Shown here one piece after another: positions 54,583-64,000 of a DNA stretch of 64,000 nucleotides (position 1 is its first letter; every line of letters begins with the position of its first letter). Under the pieces are notes generated by a model. It was not told where the DNA came from. It ran no database searches and saw nothing but the letters and a program-made list of their open reading frames with translations. This stretch comes from Baylisascaris procyonis. Taxonomy: Eukaryota > Nematoda > Chromadorea > Rhabditida > Ascarididae. The DNA lies in assembly GCA_037389465.1 (NCBI GenBank), contig JAZARR010000146.1, forward strand, positions 7,339,501 to 7,403,500, read 5' to 3'. Made by a program: the position numbers and the translations under genes.

Positions 54583-57500
54583 ATGACGATGTCGCTTGTT
54601 GCGTTGATGCTAATTTTATCTTCGTTGAGTACGTTGTTCACTTATGATTCGGCATCTGACTAGGCTTATATTTTTTGCAATTTTCATCAAAACAGCATTT
54701 GTACGGTGGAGGCACTTTCGAGTTGGTGTAGTGTTTTCTTTTTAGGGGCTTACATCAGAATGCGAAGCAAGATCGCATTCGAACTCCATTTCGTTGTGTA
54801 AGCGGACGTTCCTGTGCCGCATATTTGAATGTGGCAGCATTATGTGAGATAAGCGAAGGGTTGGGTGGGGAGGGGAGCAGTATGACTAACATCGGGCATA
54901 TATATCCAAGCCCCTTGTCCATCTCCTCCTATGGTCTTTCAGTCCTAACTAGGCATTTTATAGTAAACATCGGGCTCGGAATGGGACCATGTCACGATGA
55001 GAACGAGTTTGACTGCGGTTATGAGGAGAACGGTGTACGCAAGTGTATTCCTCTCGAGTGGAAGTGTGACAACCTGGTCGACTGTCCTCTTAACGCTCTT
55101 GTATGTTGATCATATTTTTGTTTTTGTCTTTCTTGAGTCTGTGCAACCTTAACTTAAGTGTTAGTACTTTTTTACTGGGCTGCTTCAGAGGATGCTAGCT
55201 TTCATATCTTTAAGTAAACGTGGTGCTGAAGCAGCGTTGTACAAGCTCTGTCTAAAATGCTCCTTACAACAGAGGATCTTTGTTCCCGGATTGATTCGAG
55301 TTCCGACACACATGTTTCCGCAAAGGTTGTCTGAGAGCACCGCTAATTTCATTTATTGCTGAAAGGAATACATTGACAAAATAGGTAACGCAGATGACTT
55401 TCTGTAGGACGAGTCGGAATGTCGGTACATACATTACTGCCCACGAGGGATGTTTGCGTGCCGTGATGGAGAGTGCATCGACGCGGTGTTCAAGTGCAAC
55501 GGCTTCGACGATTGCGGCGATGGTACAGATGAGCGCGGGTGTAGGGAGCAGTCGCGGCATCAAACTGAGTGCCCTGAGGGCCACTTTCGATGCCGCAGAG
55601 GACCGTGCATCATTGTGCACGCTAAATGCGATAAAATAAAGGCAGGCAGTTGGCAATTTTCTCAGCAGTTTGTTGTTATTGGTTCAGTATTTGGAATGAC
55701 ACGTAGTAAAGAATTTGGTGGTGAAGAAACAGACAAATCTCTGAGTTGAATATATCTGATCGTAGGTGGCAGCATGACCTGCTCGACGTTAAACACAAAG
55801 GATTCGGCAAATGATTTTTTTGTTAGCAGGCTGCCACTAGAAAAGCATCGTTAATAGTTTTGTTGCTTAATATGTTTGTGCTCTAGCTAGAGCATGCATT
55901 TTTTAAAGGATTGCCCCGAAGGAGACGACGAAGAGCACTGCAATCCGACTGCCATAAACGGCTCCTGTGCTGAACATGAGTTTATGTGCGACAATTCGTG
56001 TATTCCATCGACGTGGAAATGCGATGGAATTGTGGATTGTCGTGATGGAAAGGATGAGCTCAAAGCAAGTGATATATAAATTCGTCTAACTTCGCTGCCA
56101 ACAAAGAGTAAATTGAACATTGCAGGCTCATTTCAAAATGTTTGCAGGTGTTTATCAACATCTAAGATGTGACAAGCCCTTTTGATAGTACATAATCTTG
56201 ACTGTACAATTTAACCCTAAATTGTAGAACATGGAAAATTGCCTGTGGATCGACCTATTTCAATATGCAAACTATTCATACCGAGCTAGTGCAATCAATT
56301 ATGAAATAAGCTTTAACGAAGATCAATTGTGAGACATGCACGTTATTGTTGGTTACATGCTTTTTGCTAGATCTTTTATCCTGTTATATAAGGTATCACA
56401 TGTCTCATTCGTAGAATCCAGCAGTGAGAAGTTTTTCAAGCTCAAAGTTGAAGTGATTCACAAAATGTGCATGGATCATGTGAAAGCCTTGGTCAAATAC
56501 GAAAGTGAACATCACTACGCAACAGCCTTATAAGCCAATGCAATTCTTTGGCATTGTCACATTTTTTTCACGGACTGGATTGAGGTCGAGCAACGCTCAA
56601 GGCTGCCTTTTCGAAATTGCGCACACTTGATAACTATTCATCTAATTCTACATCGATTCAGTAGGGATTTGTGTAGTTGTGGAACGATCGCTCACGTTTC
56701 GCAGCCCATTCGCTATGACTATTTCAACAACGCTATTCGACCGACGGTCGTGGTAGAAGTCCATGTTTTGCTATTGGTTCGTACGACGATAATTGCCTGA
56801 GCATTCGTTTTGTATGGACAGCAACGGTTTCCTGGTCAGCTCATTGGGACGAAGCTTTGGTTTTTTCTAATCAGAACATCATACTTCTAGGAGCTGTGTG
56901 GGCTTGGACTTGAGGAAGAGGATGAGTTGCTAAGGCTACCAAGTCGTGAACAGTATTTACGCCTTTCGTTGAAAAACAGCTTTTGCAATGCGTCGCAATA
57001 TCTCTGCGAGCCAGGTTTGCAAATCTAATGTCACTAGTTAATTAGCGTTACCTGAAGTGCAATTTGCTCGACTGGAAACGCTTTGGCATTAAAGGAGAGA
57101 CTTGGCTCTCCAATATTTCAGCATTCGCTACGCCTGCGTTTGTTTTATCGCTTACGCCCAGTTGCAAGGTTTTTCTCGTATCTAATGAGCAGCATTATAG
57201 TCAGCAGAGAAAGAGGGATCTGGAAGAATCACGAAAAGTACAGCTTTCTACCTCCACGGCATAACCTCCCTCCACTTGCTCTCGCACAAAACTTAATTCT
57301 TGCTTAAGTTGCGCTGTATATTCTTGGTGCCCATCAACCTGAGGTTATCTCATAGTTGTTATTTTGCTGCCGGTGATTTTTTTTTTTGCCTTTTAACGCC
57401 GCTTAATATATTTAGGTCTACTTCTGATACTAGTGAGTCAGTTTCTTGCTTATTGATTGGCATAAGAGTCATGACGCAACGCAACCTTCAGTAAAGCATA

Positions 57501-60500
57501 CTGAGCTCTGCATGCATGTTGAGTTTGTGATGTTGTGATGTGCGCTATTTTTAAAGGCAAATGCATTCCAAGGGAGAAGCTATGTGACAGTCGCAAAGAT
57601 TGTCCTAAGGGAAACGACGAAGGTGGTCGATGTGGAGAATGCGCCTCTTATGGATGCTCACAAATGTGTACGGATACTCCCGACGGTAGGTTTGCATGTG
57701 GCAGATTATACGTCTGAAACAATCTATAAAGCGAAATGGTCGATTAGTTGGCTGTAACCTGGGACTGATTTTCTCTAATTCAGGATTGATTTAATCGTAA
57801 TATAAGATTGTTCTTGTTCGCGAAGCGTTGGTGATGAATGAGACATGTAAGCGCAGCGATCATGTCTGCACATCTCACTTCTTCTGCTGGCAGAACGTTG
57901 TGCTAACTTTCATTACGATTTTTTCGAAAGAATGGCGTTTAGGTCCACAGTGTTCGTGCAGGGAAGGTGAAACGTTAGCGGTTGACGGACGTATATGCGT
58001 CGATGTGAATGAGTGCGAAACGGCGGCTGGCCACATATGCTCACATAAATGTATTAACAAAGAAGGCATGTTCAAATGCGAGTGCTTCGAAGGTTATGAT
58101 CTCGGTAGTGACACACACTCGTGTCATGCAAAACCTGATCCCTACTCTGCCATCTTCTTCAGTCTTGGCAGCGAGGTATTGGCTTCAGTTTTTCTCTTTC
58201 ACATCCGAATATTTCGACCTCAAGTTGTAGTTGCTACAGTTTATTGCCTAGGACAGCACTGTTCAGAGTTTCAATATTATCTCCAGTAGTCGGTTGCCGT
58301 TTGAAATGAAATAGTATGAAGCAATAAAGTCAGTGCTTTTTCTCTGTTTCAAAACAGGCTGGCTTAGATGCACCATCTTTTCTGCTAAGCTTTTCGACTA
58401 ATATGGTTCCCTTATCTTCTTTTTTAGCCCCAGTCCTGTATCCGCACATTCCTGTCCATGCCAACCGGATGTGGTGAAGTGATTTTCTTTTCCGAATGAC
58501 GCATCGCTGGATTTCTATCAGCGTCGTGGTATAGCTGACGTGCTGTTAGAGAAATAATGGTTATGCATTATGATGCATCAGCTTTGACCATGATGCACCA
58601 TGTATTGTTGAGCAGTACTTCCCAGCAATGACTGAAGCGGTGGCATATGCAATCTGTAACATATATTCCATTAGTGCATGACGAATCTAAGCACTCCAAC
58701 TGCATCGTCAACTCGTGCGTGAGCGAGAGTTGCAGCAGAGGGCACACAAATACCTACTGCTACAGCGACTTGGTAGCGTTTTTTGCCGTGGCTCTTGATA
58801 CACAAGCCCTTTAATATAAAGCGGTTGTAAGACGATTTTATATTTATACATATGTATGTTTGTATGTTTAATATATCTATATATTTATATACATGCCGTT
58901 TTTCATCGAGCGAGCGTATTACAATGACACTGGCTGCTTAGGTGCGCCATATGCCGCCGTACTCGGTGGGTTCGACGATTGGTTACGGTATCTACCAGCA
59001 CAACGACAGAGTGGGCACAGTGGTACGCTCAATCGCGTTTGTTCCCTCGTTCAACCACCTGCTGATGGCTATATCCAATGTCGACCATATAGGGCACATT
59101 CATTCGGCGAGTGGCGGTTTACAGAAATGCGTTGTAGATGGAATCAAAGGCATCGCCAATTTAGCTGTCGACTGGGTTACCAACAACATCTACTACACCG
59201 CACAACGTCAGTTCCTTTTCGTAAAGACCTTCAGCTAAATCAGGACGGTTGGGATTTTCATAAAATGATCAAGCCGAATTCGACGAAGATTTCCTGTATA
59301 TTCAATTGAATTGTTACATCTGCAGGCGACACGGTAGGTCTTGTATGGATTAGCAGAGAGCGTCAAAACGAAAAACAAGGAGCAACTGGACAATGCACGC
59401 AGCGGCACGACCGCGTTGAGCATGCAATTGGGGTTTATTTTCTCCGTGGGTGGTCGTTTACGTCATGTGTGGTCCCCCATGTTCGAGAACTCATGAACAT
59501 TTCTTTAGTCATCATGGAAGGCTTCTTCTGAGTGAAAAAACTGCCATTCTTATTCATGGTGGAACTCAATGGTCACAAGGGTGACCGAAGTGTTCAGCAT
59601 CGCTTTTTTCTCGATCATTATTTCCATAAAAGCTTCTATCTCGGTTTGTTTTTTTTTTGCAGATCCATCCAGCTTGACGGGAGTGGGAGTGTGTAGTTTT
59701 GACGGTCGCTTTTGTCGTTTGTTGGTGAGGGGAATCGTCAACGACGAGTATTATCGGCGACAAGTATACCGAGGTTTAGTGGTGAACCCACTTTACGCGA
59801 TTATGTACTGGATCGATGTGCCTGGATCGTTCGATTCCCCAAAGATCATGTCCGCCTATATGGACGGAACTAATGTACGTTGGTGCACTAATTATCGTGT
59901 GATATCTGCTTTGTTATTGGCGACTGATAGTGCAAGAAGTCGCTCGCTTTATTCAAAGACTGATCGCTGTGTTGTGCTTGCCCTTGTTTAGACGTCGACG
60001 AAGGGATGAAACTCACCAGATGGACGTGCAATACTGTTCTATCGTATAGGCGGACCATTTTCTGAGAAAATAGTCCTCAGGAGCTAACACGGCCGCCGTC
60101 GATTCTCATATTGCCAGATTGCAGCTGTTCACCATCTACTTTTTTCCATCTGACGCTATCCTGCGAATGAAGCGGAATGTAGTAGTAGGTATCCGGGCTC
60201 CCAGTGGACGCTGACTTTTGAAATGGTTTGTTAGACGTTAATCTTACGGCACTAGTACTGCTGGAGGACGAGACAATGGGAAGTAATTATAGTGCAAAAG
60301 TTTATCAAGCATATAGATGACGGAAAAAGCAACGTCGTTCGCACGATTAGTGCACTGCTATTTTCATCCGTGTGCTGCATCGAGCACTAAGAGTGAAGAG
60401 TATGCCTGTACAATTTCCCGAAGAAATGCCTGTACACGGGGTGCGTGTTTCCACAACAAGCCGTCCATTTTAGTTGTGGCTTCCTTACTAACTTTTTTTC

Positions 60501-63382
60501 CACGTATCGAACTCCTTTATCTCATCTTTTCTACTCAGAAACTCAGCATTGACACTTGTATCTACTCGCTCTTTTTATATAAAGAATTTGCCTGAGCTAG
60601 ATGAAAGGTTTACATTTTGTCATGAACAAATATTCAATGTGTGATTGTAATGCGAAATATGTTTGAAGCTGCGGACTCTTGTGAGCACGAAGTTAGAGCA
60701 TCCTCAGGGACTCGCTATGGACTATATCAAACAGACACTTTATTTCGCAGACGTCGAGCTACGATTGATCGAAAAGATCAACGTCAATTCGCATGAAAGG
60801 TAGTTTTTTTATCTTTCACAAACAAAGGGCGAGTAATTGCTTTTCTCTGTAATAACAGTGAGAAAGCGGCAGTGGTTCTTTTATTTTCTGATCATTTCTT
60901 AGCTGAGAGGAAACACAAATATATTGCATTTCAGTTAATTCTGCGACGATTTTCAAGTTTTAAAACCTATTTGAGACTTAACTTTGCTGATCTAAAAATA
61001 ATAAGTAAGAGACAATAGCTGTAGATCGCTTTCATTAGAAAGAACCGTGGAAATAGTCCAAATGGTTAGTGCGATTTGGTGGACGTTTATTACTATACTT
61101 CTGTCGTTGATATTCTTCAAGGATGACGGTGACCTCGCAAGGCGTCCATCATCCTTACGAGTTGGCGTTCTTTGATGATTATGTCTACTGGACGGATTGG
61201 AGTACTGAAGCAGTGGTGGTAGCCAAAGCGAGTGGTCAAGAAATGGCCCATGTCGTGCATTCTGTCGAACAGATGCCGTATGGACTCGCTGTTAACCATT
61301 CGTCATTCTGGGTAAGGCGTTCACTTTCCACTGCGCAAAATGTATTCTGAACCTGGGTCTCGGGATTAAATGACGATGTCCTACTATTTGGAGTTACTGA
61401 GCCAAAGCTCGTTTCGGGAGCATTACAAACGTGTTCCTTATTTGCGAGCACTTGTGGTCTTGGGTTGTTGACTTGTTCACCTGTTTCACATTATATTAGA
61501 TGCTATTTTAAAAGTGATTCCACTTTTTCCTAGATGTTTTCCTTTCAGTACTCGGAGTTAACACACACGTAGACAATGATGCACTTCTTAAAGCAATGAG
61601 CGTGAGGCTAAATTTAGCAAAATGCCCTATCTGGATATCTCGAAATGTATCCGGTCGGATTTCAGAACAGGACGACCAGCAACCCTTGCGAGGAGCTGAG
61701 CTGCGATCATGTGTGTGTGCTGACGGTGGGCATTAAGGGCAACGTGGTGGGGCGTTGCCTATGTCCGAACTTGTACAAGGAGAGTAAGCAGTGGGGATGC
61801 GTCCCTCTAAATGCAAGTGAGGTCGAACATCTTGGAAATGCTCGCGAAGTATGTTCATTTTTGAACATTGTTTGTGAAGGTATTACTAGGTTGTGTTCAG
61901 GATGTCATGCCTTGTTGAAGGACGTAAAGTTCAGTTTTTTGCTAAGGATAGGTCTGATGTTTTTCTCATGAAGGTTTAGTGCTGAACATTTGTTGCATTG
62001 TAGGTACCGTCTTTGTGCACGACGATGATGGTCGAGTACTGCGAGGCCGGTAAGGGCTGCCTAAACGGCGGGACATGCGTCAAGGAAATCAACAGCCATG
62101 GACATGTTGAGGCCATAACCTGCAGGTGAGTGGGTGACTTCATTTGTCTTGAAAAGTCGCAACATTTTTGTGCACAGATATTGCACAACATGGCTACTGA
62201 GTTTCTCAGCCAGTATCATCCTAACGCCTTTAACGTTGCAAAGTTCCACATTCACACCGTCTTCAACCAACCGCTTACGGAAGTTGTTTTACTGGTGTAT
62301 GGAAAAGATAAATGAATCTACCGCTCTTTTGCACTTGTTAGACAAGAATGGGCGGTCTAATGCATTGCCCTTCAGTGTCCAAATGTTCGTTTGAGTATTA
62401 ACGTGAAACGGTTTCTAGACTAGTATTTCACAATGCCACCAGTATAAGCAACATTCGTCCAGCACGTTGCATTTTGATCGGTTAACCGCAGCATACTTTG
62501 CCGTTGTAAATAAATAATAACATTAAGTTATAGTTTGCGTGATCTGAGTATTTTCCTTATTTGTTGAAGATACTGTTTTCAGTTTTATTTTTTGAGCGGT
62601 TATGTTGATCTTCGAGGATTCACATTTCGTAGGTGCAAACAGATGCGATACGATAGCGTTCTGCCAGATTGCCAACGTTCCTTCAATGTTTTCATCTCCA
62701 TCTGTAGCGAGTTATTTACTAGCGATATCTTGTCGTATGATGAATGCTCACTTGTGGCTTGCTGATATCTATATCTCTATTTTTGTGAATATTTACTATC
62801 AATACCTATCCCTATGTATTATAATGCCTTCCTAATATCTTTATGCGCAATAATATCTACGAATATGCCTAATATCTAATATCAACACGCAAAATTTAAG
62901 TAGCAGATATGTATTGTGTGTTTCCAATGTATATATCAAAGACCAACCAGTGGCATCACTGATGACAATGCTACTTGCTTCGTCAACTGCAGATGTGCAT
63001 TCGTCGCATCGCTGGGTTTGACAGACTATAAATATGCAGTAAAATGCTTGTAGTAGGAGTGTGCAGCAGAATTCTCACCATTTTTAGATTTCTGCACTTT
63101 TTAGCTTTCCCTTTTCAGATCCCATTCTGCCGGTTCCCGGCTCCGGAACTTCTTTATAGCCAGAGAAGTGGCCCTAAGTGTCAAAGTTATATAAGTTGAC
63201 CTAAAGATTTCCAGGTGCCCAGAGGGACTTTATGGAGTGTACTGTGAGCTAGGCAGTGCCAGGTCAACGGACGTGTTCAAGGACCGTGGCTCGGCGCGGC
63301 TATCCACATTGCTGACTCTTTTCTTTTTGCTTATGATATGCGCTGCGGTCTACCTTGCCTCGGAAAAATGTCCGTTCATTCG
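54583..63382 (+). CDS. LDL-receptor-family single-pass receptor (RME-2/LDLR-like), 3' end open
   Basis: Fourteen exons join in frame into about 793 residues: signal peptide ([15 protein letters not shown] then INIGLG), five LDLa repeats (about 25-66, 72-106, 116-150, 159-194, 223-258), EGF (261-294), Ca-binding-type EGF beginning DVNEC (about 297-336), YWTD propeller (about 340-640), EGF (643-about 686), EGF (709-747) and a transmembrane helix (766-785). This is the order in LDLR/VLDLR and matches the size class of the C. elegans yolk receptor RME-2. Such receptors bind lipoproteins at acidic LDLa loops, internalise through coated pits and release cargo through the propeller. The cytoplasmic tail with its expected sorting motif is not visible. 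Only one LDLa cluster is present, so a full LRP1/megalin is unlikely unless the gene model is wrong at the 5' end. The start at 54583 was chosen because it gives a signal peptide whose phase-1 donor fits exon 2. Confidence 0.9.
55642..55908 (+). other. Putative GC-AG intron 3 of the receptor gene
   Basis: The junction AAG/gcaggc ... taaag/GATTGC keeps frame and gives the correct cysteine spacing CDKIKDC of an LDLa repeat. No GT donor at this position joins the two exons in frame. Confidence 0.6.
56065..56890 (+). other. Putative GC-AG intron 4 of the receptor gene
   Basis: The donor AAA/gcaagt matches the usual GC-donor consensus GCAAGT. Only this phase-0 cut joins exon 4 to exon 5 (CTAG/GAGCTGTGT) without a stop codon. 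The nearby GT (A/gtgata) would put exon 5 out of frame. Confidence 0.65.
57943..61848 (+). other. Receptor exons 7-12: EGF 1-2, YWTD propeller and EGF 3
   Basis: Exons are 57943-58175, 58942-59206, 59663-59874, 60669-60799, 61122-61311 and 61618-61848. EGF 2 carries DVNEC, a calcium-binding EGF start. Propeller blades are marked by NIYYTAQ, MYWIDV, LYFADV and VYWTDW, typical LY repeats with drift from YWTD. Phases agree across every junction. Exon 12 is read from 61618 (after TTTAG), because [14 protein letters not shown] completes the blade before the EGF. A later CAG at 61664 would drop 16 residues of it. Confidence 0.87.
62004..63382 (+). other. Receptor exons 13-14: EGF 4 and transmembrane helix
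   Basis: Exon 13 (62004-62125) and exon 14 (63215-63382) together form an EGF module containing CLNGGTC and [11 protein letters not shown] short Ser/Arg/Asp stalk follows, then the hydrophobic helix [20 protein letters not shown] (766-785), then SEKCPFI. Exon 14 ends in CG followed by gtaggt. If not spliced, the next codons are CGG TAG, giving an eight-residue cytoplasmic end. If spliced, the tail exon is further right or outside the window. Confidence 0.85.
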
Positions 63383-64000
63383 GTAGGTTTTTGGATAAAT
63401 GGGTCTTGTCAAGGTTTCGTCATGTTAAAGTCAATATGTTCAACTTGATTAATGGTGTAGCTGCATTTGTGTGGTCGAATGCAATGAGGCTTCTGAAATA
63501 TACATTTTTTTCGGCCTTACTGGGCAGTCGAATGGATGTGATCTGAGCTGCCAAAGAACGAAACCGTTGTTAGTTGATGCACCGTGTTTTGGTTTCTTTT
63601 ATGGTAACCACATAGAGACAGAAACGTTTTATTTCGAATACATCTCACGAAATAGGGCGATGATCAATTACAGAATTGGACGTAGTTTTTCCACACTGAT
63701 GTCATTTGTCTTGTCTCTTTTCCCCCGCTCATTTTCTGGAATGAACTGGCTGATACGCTGTTCGTTCAGCACCTGTTTTTTTTTGACAAGCAGAAAAAAA
63801 GGTTGACTGAATTACCTCCTCGGTATTCCATGTGTGCGCATGTGTATATGTGCGCATGTGTGTTTGCGTATGTCTGTTTGTGTGTATGTATGGATGCATA
63901 CATGTATGTAGGTATGTATTAAACGCAATTGTTTTTGAGGAACGCCGCCGATACTCTTCTAGCTGGTCATATTCTCAAATTGATCAACCCATTGGCCGAT
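63383..64000. other. Right edge: receptor intron or 3' region with GT-rich repeat
   Basis: No tail exon with a matching phase could be assigned. A degenerate TGTG/TATG-rich simple repeat spans about 63,830-63,920. A T-rich stretch followed by ACAAGCAG near 63,793 looks like an acceptor. However, the frame that reads KKRLTELPPRYS after it is phase 0, while exon 14 ends in phase 2. Confidence 0.5.

Larger units (their letters stand above)
54583..57685 (+). other. Receptor exons 1-6: signal peptide, five LDLa repeats and start of EGF 1
   Basis: Exons are 54583-54628, 54964-55100, 55408-55641, 55909-56064, 56891-57014 and 57557-57685. Each LDLa repeat has six cysteines and the acidic CxxxxDC...DE calcium cage, for example [17 protein letters not shown] in repeat 2 and [14 protein letters not shown] in repeat 4. 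Repeats are split by introns inside the module rather than between modules: repeat 3 is cut between KCDKIK and DCPEG, and repeat 5 between CEP and GKCIP. Between repeats 4 and 5 lies a longer acidic and leucine-rich linker (from [13 protein letters not shown]). Exon 1 is the least certain, resting on the signal-peptide pattern and phase match. Confidence 0.85.

Noticed and set aside
58893..59309. 138-codon plus-strand frame at receptor exon 8
   Set aside because: It is out of frame with the propeller; the correct frame from 58942 continues from exon 7 in phase and carries IYYTAQ.
61664..61848. Later start of receptor exon 12 at TTTCAG/AACAGG
   Set aside because: In frame, but it would remove the residues that complete the last propeller blade; the TTTAG at 61617 gives a fuller match.
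63794..63860. Possible receptor tail exon reading KKRLTELPPRYS
   Set aside because: It is phase 0 after the apparent acceptor, whereas exon 14 ends in phase 2, so joining gives an early stop.

Overview
This is a eukaryotic, AT-rich genomic window. It carries two large intron-rich animal genes that point away from each other, separated by about 17 kb with no recognisable gene. The residues around myosin loop 2, the overall gene content and an SL-type acceptor candidate point to a nematode. Introns of several hundred to 2,100 bp and loose splice consensus make a Caenorhabditis-like compact genome unlikely. Genus and species cannot be read from the sequence.

Left half, minus strand, 37,171 down to about 8,557: a complete non-muscle myosin II heavy chain gene of the NMY-1/NMY-2/MYH9 family. 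I could rebuild 36 coding exons by hand. They join in frame to 5,865 nt, or 1,954 codons plus stop, close to the roughly 1,960 residues usual for the family. The order is start and SH3-like domain, motor, IQ neck, coiled-coil rod and short tailpiece. A 27-nt phase-0 candidate cassette exon (32,483-32,509) lies exactly at motor loop 1, where vertebrate myosin II genes use alternative inserts. The 3' end holds an alternative acceptor and a strong donor just before the stop codon, so more than one tail is possible.

Middle, 37.2-54.6 kb: no gene could be supported. It holds two (TA)n microsatellites, a pair of perfect hairpins with tRNA-Thr-like sequence, a GC-richer island (about 41.95-43.5 kb), homopolymers and a small tandem duplication.

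Right part, plus strand, 54,583 to at least 63,382: a single-pass receptor of the LDL-receptor family. Fourteen exons give a signal peptide, five LDLa repeats, two EGF modules, a YWTD beta-propeller, two further EGF modules and a transmembrane helix (about 793 residues so far). The layout resembles LDLR/VLDLR and the nematode yolk receptor RME-2. The cytoplasmic tail is not resolved. Two junctions need GC-AG introns.

The two genes show no direct functional link beyond being neighbours. Exon coordinates come from manual splicing, checked by reading-frame arithmetic and by remembered family alignments; no database search was run.
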